A stretch of 64,000 nucleotides of DNA from Pseudomonas viridiflava (GTDB taxonomy: Bacteria; Pseudomonadota; Gammaproteobacteria; Pseudomonadales; Pseudomonadaceae), in assembly GCF_900583165.1 (NCBI RefSeq), contig NZ_UTKY01000016.1, forward strand, positions 186,001 to 250,000, written 5' to 3'. Shown piece by piece: positions 49,112 through 56,065 of this stretch. A program made the translations under genes and the position numbers. The notes below the pieces were generated by a model. It did no database searches, was not told where the DNA came from, and saw only the letters and a list, made by a program, of their open reading frames with translations. Numbering within the stretch: the stretch's first letter is position 1; each line of letters opens with the position of its first letter.

Positions 49112-49457
49112 TCTTGATGAAGCACTGCGCAACCACTTAGCTCAACGTCACAATGAGCCGAAAGTGCGGTTTGTCGCCGCTACTGTCGCCACTTTGTCGC
49201 CACGCCCAAAACCAAACAAGGCAAGGGTTGTCGCCGGTGTCGCCGATGTCGCCACCCTCCGTAAAACTATCACCTCGACGACGGCCATCCTTCAGTGGTT
49301 GAAAGAGGAGGGCGCGCATCTTTACGTCACCGACAACACGCTGTGTTTTCGCCCGACTGATTGGGCTCAGTTCGCTATCGTGAGTGTGCACTGGCGAGCC
49401 CTTTTGCATGATCTCGCGGCAGTCGATCAGGAGCAGGAAAATGGTTCGAGTCGGTAA
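49104..49457 (+). CDS. Small protein whose gene contains the right iteron array
   Basis: 117 residues; the start overlaps the YfjI stop by 8 bases. The N-terminal third encodes a Val-Ala-rich repeat (VATLSP, VVAGVADVATL), which results from TGTCGCC repeats in the DNA. The C-terminal part (AILQWLKEEGAHLYVTDNTLCFRP) may be a small folded domain. No known family. A related reading frame exists in the left array, so it is either a paralogue remnant or a shared DNA element read through. Confidence 0.68.
   Translation: MFNLDEALRNHLAQRHNEPKVRFVAATVATLSPRPKPNKARVVAGVADVATLRKTITSTTAILQWLKEEGAHLYVTDNTLCFRPTDWAQFAIVSVHWRALLHDLAAVDQEQENGSSR
49172..49253 (-). repeat. Right iteron array: six TGTCGCC copies
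   Basis: Copies at 49172, 49184, 49195, 49229, 49238 and 49247 (steps 12, 11, 34, 9, 9), the same steps in reverse order as the left array, and on the opposite strand. The 34-bp step is not a multiple of three, so copy phasing relates to DNA position rather than to codons alone. Confidence 0.8.
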
Positions 49458-50421
49458 GCGAGCGGGGCGTAATTTTGGCTTTGGTCGCCAGCTCAGCTAT
49501 GCCGGCCCTCAAGCTCTGAAAGATCTATTTGGCGATGGCCATTTTGCTACCGTCAAAGCCCATAGTGATCGCTGGCAGGCTTTCGTGCGTTGGTGTCTAT
49601 TCGAGGAAGGGCCGAGGCTCAATGATGCGCGACAGATCGACCGCGAAGTCCTAATGCGGTACGCCGTCCACGTGCGGGAGCAGGTTGATCAGGGCAACGT
49701 CGGCATCGCTACCGCGCAGAACCGACTGTCCAGCGTGAACCGAACGATGGCTGCGCTGCGCGGTGATCAATACGTCAAAATCCCGAGTCCAAGTAAGGCG
49801 CTTGGCTTGCAGCGCTCAAGCGTGCGTAGTGAGGCGCCACAAGGTCAAGACCGTGTGAAGGTCAGGCTGATTGCGCAAGCGCTGTCAGAGCGACAGCAAC
49901 TGAGGGTGAGTGCCATTGTGTTCCTCGCTCGGGAGACCGGCATGCGCCTGCGTGAAGCGATCTTGGCGGACTTGCCCCGGCTGCAACTTGAGGCTCGGCA
50001 ACTGAGCAAGATCAATATCCAGGACGGCACCAAAGGCGGTCGATCAGGCGCATCGGCACCGCGTTGGATTGCGGTCACGGATCAAGTTCGTGGCGCCCTC
50101 GACAGGGCCAGCGAGGCCTCACCCAAGGGCAGTCGGAATCTGCTAACACCTGATGAAAGCTACAAAGATTTCTTACAGACAATCGTACGACCGGCGCGGG
50201 ACATCATGCATGAGCATGGATTGAAAGGCTTTCATGAACTGCGGGCGGCTTACGCCTGTGAGCGTTATGAACAACTGACCGGCTTCTCCGCGCCCATCAA
50301 TGGCGGTCGTGGTCAACGAGAGGATCGAGCACTCGATCAGCGTGCACGTCAGCAGATCAGCCACGAGTTGGGGCATAACCGCATCGACGTGGTGAGTGCC
50401 TACATCGGAGGTCGTCGATGA
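49441..50421 (+). CDS. Tyrosine recombinase (integrase domain-containing protein)
   Basis: 326 residues from ATG 49441 (AGGAGCAGGA upstream), overlapping the previous gene by 17 bases. N-terminal SAM-like binding domain (about 25-110), then the catalytic domain with Arg in TGMRLREA (near 178), HELRAAYA (HxxR, near 275) and HELGHNRIDVVSAYIG (His and Tyr nucleophile, near 308-320). All expected catalytic residues are present. It resembles the integrase family annotated as Integrase_1 in proteobacterial islands and is distinct from the P4-type integrase at the border. Its DNA target is unknown. Confidence 0.85.
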   Translation: MVRVGKRAGRNFGFGRQLSYAGPQALKDLFGDGHFATVKAHSDRWQAFVRWCLFEEGPRLNDARQIDREVLMRYAVHVREQVDQGNVGIATAQNRLSSVNRTMAALRGDQYVKIPSPSKALGLQRSSVRSEAPQGQDRVKVRLIAQALSERQQLRVSAIVFLARETGMRLREAILADLPRLQLEARQLSKINIQDGTKGGRSGASAPRWIAVTDQVRGALDRASEASPKGSRNLLTPDESYKDFLQTIVRPARDIMHEHGLKGFHELRAAYACERYEQLTGFSAPINGGRGQREDRALDQRARQQISHELGHNRIDVVSAYIGGRR

Positions 50422-50687
50422 AGTCCGAGTTCGATATGGCGTTGTTTCTGAGCCCCGTGCTCAAAGGTGCGCATGCCACGCGGCAGCGGCATATCAGGCA
50501 GGCAGAAAGGATGCACGAGGCGATTCGTGAACGTTGGAGTTGTGCGACCCCTTGGTCCTGGAAGGAAAAGCACACCAGATGGTTTTTAGAGCACTACCTG
50601 CGTAGCTCAGCACCAGCGACCATCTATTACTATCAGTTAACAGCAGGGCTGATCCGCCGCAGAAAGGCGCAACTCGTGGTTGTCTGA
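50418..50687 (+). CDS. Small SAM-like (integrase N-domain-like) protein
   Basis: 89 residues, starting within the stop of the recombinase gene (ATGA). The segment TPWSWKEKHTRWFLEHYLRSSAPATIYYYQLTAGLI resembles the core-binding (SAM-like) domain of tyrosine recombinases, yet there is no catalytic domain. It may be a partner or directionality factor for the preceding recombinase. No named family recognised. Confidence 0.65.
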   Translation: MKSEFDMALFLSPVLKGAHATRQRHIRQAERMHEAIRERWSCATPWSWKEKHTRWFLEHYLRSSAPATIYYYQLTAGLIRRRKAQLVVV

Positions 50688-50703
50688 TAGATCTTTAAGC
50701 GTG

Positions 50704-50748
50704 AGCCCCTAAGTATGGGAATGCGGAGCCTTCCCATACTTAGGGGCT
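50704..50748. repeat. Perfect 18-bp inverted repeat after the YfjI operon
   Basis: Arms 50704-50721 (AGCCCCTAAGTATGGGAA) and 50731-50748 with a 9-base loop. There is no T tract, and the flanks do not show duplication. It lies between two convergent units (YfjI operon and integrase). It can serve as a terminator in both directions or as a recombination site for the recombinase of the operon. Confidence 0.7.
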
Positions 50749-50821
50749 TGGCCGAAGAAGCGCAGGCATGCAGCTGATTTAGCGACAGTCGCCCTGCTGC
50801 ACGGCACGAATTGTCGCTTGC

Positions 50822-52078
50822 TCAGCGTATCGGCACGACGTTACGGTCCCTGTTTTGATTGACGGCGGATGCCGACAGGCTGCCGGTGGCTGCCTTCTGG
50901 ATATGTTCACTCCACCAGGCCATCATCGGACGCCGGCGTTCGATGTAATCCGCCCGGTTGTAGGCGCTTCGAACTTCGTCTTTATCGACATGCGCCAGCG
51001 CGACTTCGATTAGCTCCGGATCCCATCCATGCTCATTCAGAATTGTGCTGGCCATGGAGCGCATGCCGTGGCTGACTAAGCGGTCCTGAAAGCCCATTCG
51101 TTTCAATGCCATGTTGGCTGTCTGGCTATTCGCGTGGGTGCGCGGATTTCTATCTGACGGGAACACATATTCCCTGTGGCCGCTATGGGGCTTAAGCGTC
51201 TCCAATAACGAGAGTGCATGTTCGGTCAGCGGGATTGTGTGCGGACGACGCTTTTTCATTCGCTCCGGAGGGATGGTCCAGATGCGTTTTTCGAAGTCGA
51301 TGTCTGCCCATCGGGTAGTCGCCGCTTCGGCAGGGCGGGTCATAGTGTGTAGCTGCCATTCGATCAGGCAGCGGGTCGTCCGCTTAATGCTGGCGTTCGC
51401 GATTTCCATCATGAGCTCCGGAAGCTCATCTGGTGGTAGCGCTGCCATGTTCTCTTTCTTAGGTTTCTTGAACACCGCTCGAATGCCGCTGAGAGGGTTG
51501 GCAAAGATCATTCCGGAATTGACCCCGTAGGTCATGATCTCGTTAAGGCGCTGGCTCACTCGCTTAACTGTCTCGAGGCTGCCTTTGGCCTCAATCGGAC
51601 GAAGGAGCTTGATGACCATTGGGGCGCTGACTTCGGAGATAGGCGTTGATTTCATGCTCGGAAAAACATGCAGTGTGAGGGAACGCCAAATGTCTTCGGC
51701 ATACGCCGGCGTGACGGAATCCTTCTTCAGCTCGAACCAGGCGGTGGCCACGTTCTCGAAGGTGTGTTCCGTTTCCGCTCGTTTGGCTTCCTGTAGCTCA
51801 TTACGCTGAGCTTTTGGATCGATGCCCTGTGCAAGCAGCTCTCTGGCCTCAACGGTTTTCTTCCTCGCTTGCGCGAGAGAAACCTCGGGATAAGAGCCGA
51901 GTGCCATGTTGATTCGATTTTTGGTGACTGGATGCCGGTAGTTAAAATTCCACTGCATCGAGCGATTGACCCTGACTCGCAGTTGGAGCCCGTCGCCATC
52001 CGTGAGGACGTAATCCTTGTCTTTCGGTTTGACCGCCTTGAGCTGGCGGTCGGAGAGGCGGGTGGTTTGAGCGCACAT
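50822..52078 (-). CDS. P4-type integrase of the island
   Basis: 418 residues. N-terminal DUF4102 arm-binding domain (LTDGDGLQLRVRVNRSMQWNF), central SAM-like domain and a C-terminal tyrosine recombinase domain with TRPAEA (Arg near 250), HGMRSMAST (HxxR near 341) and ALAHVDKDEVRSAYNR (His and nucleophile Tyr near 378). Integrases of this type (IntA of CP4-57) insert at ssrA, which agrees with the neighbouring tmRNA gene. It reads away from ssrA into the island. GGAATACC repeats just upstream may be both arm sites and an autoregulatory operator. Confidence 0.95.
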   Translation of the reverse strand: MCAQTTRLSDRQLKAVKPKDKDYVLTDGDGLQLRVRVNRSMQWNFNYRHPVTKNRINMALGSYPEVSLAQARKKTVEARELLAQGIDPKAQRNELQEAKRAETEHTFENVATAWFELKKDSVTPAYAEDIWRSLTLHVFPSMKSTPISEVSAPMVIKLLRPIEAKGSLETVKRVSQRLNEIMTYGVNSGMIFANPLSGIRAVFKKPKKENMAALPPDELPELMMEIANASIKRTTRCLIEWQLHTMTRPAEAATTRWADIDFEKRIWTIPPERMKKRRPHTIPLTEHALSLLETLKPHSGHREYVFPSDRNPRTHANSQTANMALKRMGFQDRLVSHGMRSMASTILNEHGWDPELIEVALAHVDKDEVRSAYNRADYIERRRPMMAWWSEHIQKAATGSLSASAVNQNRDRNVVPIR

Positions 52079-52102
52079 GAGAAGTACTCCATGACACCTT
52101 TT

Positions 52103-52153
52103 GGTATTCCCAAGATTAGCGCCGGGTAGCCGGGAATACCATTGGGAATACCA
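52103..52153. repeat. Right GGAATACC sites at the integrase promoter
   Basis: GGTATTCCC at 52103-52111 and GGGAATACCA at 52132-52141 and 52144-52153; the last two are 12 bp apart. They lie between the integrase start and ssrA, and correspond to the pair near the left end. Confidence 0.65.
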
Positions 52154-52228
52154 AACTGCCTGGAACTCACAAAGCCTGGAAAGCCTCCCGTGGCCCTGAA
52201 ACCCCCGTATTTACTGGATTTCAGGCAC

Positions 52229-52256
52229 AAAAAAAGACGTCCGTGGACGTCTTTAG
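52229..52256 (-). terminator. Terminator of ssrA
   Basis: On the minus strand AAAGACGTCC-AC-GGACGTCTTT followed by seven T, 10 bp after the tmRNA 3' end. It lies on the island side of the att core, so it was probably brought by the island. Confidence 0.88.
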
Positions 52257-52265
52257 ATGATGAAG

Positions 52266-52288
52266 TGGTGGAGCCGGGGGGATTTGAA
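52266..52288. repeat. Right attachment site: 3' end of ssrA
   Basis: Intact acceptor/T-arm end of tmRNA (minus strand TTCAAATCCC...CCACCA). Direct repeat of the site at 36030-36051 and the expected crossover region. Confidence 0.78.
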
Positions 52289-52662
52289 CCCCCGTCCGCC
52301 AGTACTCCGCTGTCGGTACTACATGCGTAGCCGTTTCTATTAAGTTAACCCTCAGCGACCCGAAGGGCAGGGTGCTTTGGGCGAGTTGTGTAAGTTTTAG
52401 CCGCTTCGTCCACAACGTACTGCACGGCGATTCTGTTCTATATGACAATCACTTTGGGTTTACAGACATCCCCTGGTGATTGCTGGACCCGAAGGTACCA
52501 GAAGCTCAGGTCTAAGGCTGCTTACGCAGCGATAGAGAATTCCTGGCCGTAGTTTTCGTCATTGGCAACTATAAGAAGTTGCAACAGTGGATTTACGAGT
52601 TCTGTTACCAACTCGGCATGCACCTAAAGTTTCGCGACCGGCGTCGAATCCTAAACGGCCCC
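52266..52662 (-). ncRNA. ssrA: tmRNA (SsrA), trans-translation RNA
   Basis: About 397 nt. The 5' end GGGGCCGTTTAGGATTCGAC (from 52662) pairs with the 3' end CGGCTCCACCA (to 52266), giving the tRNA-like part; TTCAAAT marks the T arm and the CCA end is encoded. The resume codon begins a tag reading frame translating to ANDENYGQEFSIAA then TAA (about 52573-52529). With SmpB, encoded 6 kb away, it rescues stalled ribosomes and labels the unfinished protein for ClpXP. The tag ends IAA rather than the common LAA. The 3' end is the island's insertion site. Confidence 0.96.
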
Positions 52663-52766
52663 GTGCTTGTAACTCGTTGTTTCTTAGTGAGTGACAAGCC
52701 TGTGCAGTGTACGCCAAACCGTCACGGAAGGCCAACCCGAAGCTTGGCCCTCTGTGACTGGGGCGG

Positions 52767-53045
52767 TTATTGGCCGCCTTTTTCGCTGTTCTGCAGGTCT
52801 TGCAGGGCCTTGGAGGTGATCTCGATGCACTTCTTGTCATCACCTGCGGCCTGGGCCGCTTTGGCCGAGGACACCGCGGTGTCAACTTCGCCGCTTTTAC
52901 CGCTGGTATCGGTGGCGAGCAGCGCTTTGCCGTTGTTGATTTTGTCCAGGTTGATCTGGCACAGGTCTTTGTCGCCCGCTGCAAAGGCAGGGGAAGCCAG
53001 CATCGCAGCGGTAATGAACAAGCCAGCAAGAGCGGAACGCTTCAT
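52767..53045 (-). CDS. Small periplasmic protein of unknown function
   Basis: 92 residues from ATG 53045, with AAGGAGATA just upstream; longer frames lack a ribosome site. Signal peptide MKRSALAGLFITAAMLASPAFA, then a mature helical protein with two cysteines (LCQINL and KKCIEIT) able to form a disulfide. No known domain. Confidence 0.8.
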   Translation of the reverse strand: MKRSALAGLFITAAMLASPAFAAGDKDLCQINLDKINNGKALLATDTSGKSGEVDTAVSSAKAAQAAGDDKKCIEITSKALQDLQNSEKGGQ

Positions 53046-53180
53046 AGGGTATCTCCTTGCAAAAAGGGCTCGACGCTGCTGGCGTTCAAGGGCTGCCAGC
53101 GACATCACTGATGGGCCTCGTTCGCCGAGGCCTATGCAGATGACTGCGCCAGCGCGCAGGGGTTCTGTTTTTTTGCAGGA

Positions 53181-55991
53181 CTAATGCGCGCGCGCCTGGG
53201 TTACTCGGTCCACGAGATAGACCAGCCCGTGATAATCAATGCCCCCGTGCTGGCTCAGGCCGATCTCGCAGGTGCGGCTGGTGGAGATGCCTTCGCTGCA
53301 ATATTGCACCGCGTCTTTCAGCGAGCGCAGGGCGTGGGCATTGAGTTCGGGGGTGGTGAAGCCTTTGTCTCCGGCAAAACCGCAGCAATGAATCCCTTCG
53401 GGGATGACCACGGTTTTCGAGCAGCGCCGGGCCAGGTCGATCAGGGCCTGGCTTTCGCCCAGGTGTTGGGTGCTGCAGGTGACGTGGATGGCGATGGGGG
53501 CCTCCTGCGGGGTGAAGTCGAGGCGGTCCATCAAGTGTGTGCGGATAAATCGTACGGGGTCGTAGAGATCCAGGCGCGTTTCGCCCAGGTCCTGGACCAG
53601 GCGCAGGGTACAGGGGCTGGTGTCGCAATAGATCGGGTCGAGCCCGCCACGACTGGCGTGGAGCAGGGCGCCGAGGAGTTCTTGGCGTTTGTGTTCGGCT
53701 TGTTCGGCATAGCCTTTGGAGGCGAAGGGTTGGCCGCAACACAGGCTGTCTTGATTATCGGGCGATACGACTTGGTAACCGGCTTTTTCCAGCAGGCCAC
53801 GGGTTTTTTCGTACAGGGACATTTGCTCTTTATCACCGGCCGCCGGGCCCATGGCGCGTGACACGCAGGCCGATAGGTAGACCACTCGAGGGCGCTCATC
53901 GGTCACTGCCGGGCTGAAGCGGATGGCTTTTTCCGGCTGGGGCATCGCGTTGGTCCACTGCGGGATTTGTCCCTTGGACAGTCGGGTGACCGTTGCCGAC
54001 AATTTTGCCAAGCGTGGCGCACCCAGCAGCATGCGCGCACCGTTGGCGACATGCAGGGTAAAGCGTGCGCCTTGCAGTGCGGTGGCGAAATGTGTGGCGA
54101 GCCATTCGGCGGTTTTCGTACGGTCGGCGTCGCGGCTGCGCAGTTTTTTTACTAGGTCGCCGGTATTGATTCCTACAGGGCAGCGTTGGGCACATAAGCC
54201 TGTGGCGGCGCATGTGTCGATGCCTTGGTACTGGTAGACCGCTTCCAGCTCGGTGGTGTCGATGCCCGCGCGCTTTTTTGCTTGGATGTCGCGCCAGATC
54301 ACAATGCGTTGGCGCGGGCTCAACGTGAGGCCTTTGGATGGGCACACCGGTTCACAGAAGCCGCACTCAATGCACTTATCTACCAGTTCGTCGGCGGCGG
54401 GCAGGGGTTTGAGGTGCTTGAGGTGAATCTGCGGGTCTTCGCTGAGCACCACATCCGGGTTGAGAATGCCGTTGGGGTCTAGCAGGCGCTTGAGTTGCCA
54501 CATGAGCTGATAGGCATCGCTGCCCCATTCCAGCTCAACGAAGGGCGCCATATTGCGGCCAGTGCCGTGTTCGGCTTTCAGTGAGCCGCCAAATTCCACA
54601 GCCACCAGTTGCGCCACGTCGTCCATGAACGCCTGGTAGCGTGTGACTTCTTGCGCGCTGTTGAAGCCTTGGGTGAACACGAAGTGCAGATTGCCTTCCA
54701 GGGCATGTCCAAAAAGGATGGCTTCGTCGTAGTGATGTTTGTCAAACAGTGCGATCAGGCGATTGACGCCAATGGCCAACTGTTCGACCGGAAAGGTGAC
54801 GTCTTCGATGATCACCGTGGTGCCGGTTTTGCGCACGGCACCGACGGCGGGGAACGTGTCTTTGCGGATCGCCCAGAGGCGGGCGTTTTCCACAGGGTCT
54901 TCGGTGAAGTCGACCTGTTTCTCTACGGGGAAGCCGGCAAGCGACGCCATGATCAGCGCCAACTGTTCATGCAGCAACGATGGCGATGCGGCACGTGATT
55001 CGATCAGCAACGCGCAGGCATTTTCCGAGAGGTGCTGTACGAAAGCCGGCATGCCCGGTTTGTTTTGTACCGAGCGCATGCTGCGGCGGTCTAGCAATTC
55101 GACAGCGGAAACGGGTTGGGTCTTCAGCACGGTGACTGCGTTGCAACAGGTTTCTACGTCCGGGAATACGATCAGTGCCGACGCCTTGTTTGGGTGATCG
55201 ATCACGGTGTCGTAAGTGACTGCGCTGATAAACCCCAGTGTGCCCTCGGAGCCCACCAGCAAATGGCTGAGAATATCCAGCGGCTCATCGAAGTCCACCA
55301 AGGCATTGAGTGACAGGCCGGTGGTATTTTTCAGACGGTATTTGTGGCGGATTTTTGCAGCCAATTCAGCATTGGCTCGCGTCTCACGGCCTAGTGTTGC
55401 CAGGCGCTCAAGCAGCGCGCTGTGCTGTTGTCGGAAGGCGGCGACGCTGGCCGCATCTTCTGTGTCCACGCAACTGCCGTCGGCCAGTACCAGGCGGATG
55501 CCCGCGAGGGTGTGATAGGTGTTTTGTGCCGTACCACAGCACATGCCGCTGGCATTGTTGGCGACGATGCCACCGATCTTGCAGGCGTTGATCGAGGCAG
55601 GATCAGGCCCGATCTTGCGCCCGAACGGCGCCAGCCAGGCGTTGGCCTGGGCGCCGATTACCCCGGGTTGCAGGCGAATCTGCGTGCCTTGCCCGCGAAT
55701 GTCGCGGCCGTTCCAGTTGTCCCCCAGTACGATCAATACCGAATCGCTGATGGCTTGCCCTGAGAGGCTGGTGCCGGCTGCGCGGAAGGTTACCGGGACA
55801 TGGTCGCGTTGAGCCAATTGCAGCAAGGCAACGACTTCGTCCTCGGACTCCACCCGGATCACCAGCTGTGGGATCAGTCGGTAAAAGCTGGCGTCGGTGC
55901 CGAAGGCTAGGGTGGAAAGGGCATCGTCAAAACGCCGATTTTTCGGGATCAGTTGTGCGACGTCGCTTAGAAAAGCAGCAGGCAGGCTCAT
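53181..55991 (-). CDS. dld: D-lactate dehydrogenase, FAD and Fe-S type
   Basis: 936 residues from ATG 55991, with GGAGGA six bases upstream. N-terminal FAD_binding_4 domain (about 30-260; GTSLSGQAISD, NNASGMCCG), FAD-linked oxidase C domain (to about 520), 4Fe-4S region with CIECGFCEPVCP (about 538-549) and CAATGLCAQRCPVG (near 595), and two CCG domains (DSLCCGQPF, HCCGFAGDKG). It oxidises D-lactate and passes electrons to quinones. It follows lldP by ~75 bp on the same strand and so belongs to the lactate operon; the L-lactate dehydrogenase gene lldD usually between them is missing. Confidence 0.92.
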   Translation of the reverse strand: MSLPAAFLSDVAQLIPKNRRFDDALSTLAFGTDASFYRLIPQLVIRVESEDEVVALLQLAQRDHVPVTFRAAGTSLSGQAISDSVLIVLGDNWNGRDIRGQGTQIRLQPGVIGAQANAWLAPFGRKIGPDPASINACKIGGIVANNASGMCCGTAQNTYHTLAGIRLVLADGSCVDTEDAASVAAFRQQHSALLERLATLGRETRANAELAAKIRHKYRLKNTTGLSLNALVDFDEPLDILSHLLVGSEGTLGFISAVTYDTVIDHPNKASALIVFPDVETCCNAVTVLKTQPVSAVELLDRRSMRSVQNKPGMPAFVQHLSENACALLIESRAASPSLLHEQLALIMASLAGFPVEKQVDFTEDPVENARLWAIRKDTFPAVGAVRKTGTTVIIEDVTFPVEQLAIGVNRLIALFDKHHYDEAILFGHALEGNLHFVFTQGFNSAQEVTRYQAFMDDVAQLVAVEFGGSLKAEHGTGRNMAPFVELEWGSDAYQLMWQLKRLLDPNGILNPDVVLSEDPQIHLKHLKPLPAADELVDKCIECGFCEPVCPSKGLTLSPRQRIVIWRDIQAKKRAGIDTTELEAVYQYQGIDTCAATGLCAQRCPVGINTGDLVKKLRSRDADRTKTAEWLATHFATALQGARFTLHVANGARMLLGAPRLAKLSATVTRLSKGQIPQWTNAMPQPEKAIRFSPAVTDERPRVVYLSACVSRAMGPAAGDKEQMSLYEKTRGLLEKAGYQVVSPDNQDSLCCGQPFASKGYAEQAEHKRQELLGALLHASRGGLDPIYCDTSPCTLRLVQDLGETRLDLYDPVRFIRTHLMDRLDFTPQEAPIAIHVTCSTQHLGESQALIDLARRCSKTVVIPEGIHCCGFAGDKGFTTPELNAHALRSLKDAVQYCSEGISTSRTCEIGLSQHGGIDYHGLVYLVDRVTQARAH

Positions 55992-56065
55992 CGGTCCTCC
56001 AGAAATAGCTGACGCCGGCATGGGTGTCCGGCGTCGATTCTTACCCTATGACTTAGGCGTTGGCC

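Larger units (their letters stand above)
36030..52288. mobile_element. Genomic island integrated at the 3' end of ssrA
   Basis: About 16.2 kb between two direct copies of the ssrA 3' end (36030-36051 and 52266-52288). A P4-type integrase gene sits next to the intact ssrA end, and GGAATACC sites lie near both borders. Base composition of most cargo is less GC-rich than the flanks. Cargo is a type I restriction-modification operon with an embedded nuclease candidate, several unknown genes and a YfjI/recombinase operon. Insertion in ssrA with a P4-like integrase and YfjI recalls the E. coli CP4-57 element. Island limits are inferred from the repeats. Confidence 0.85.
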
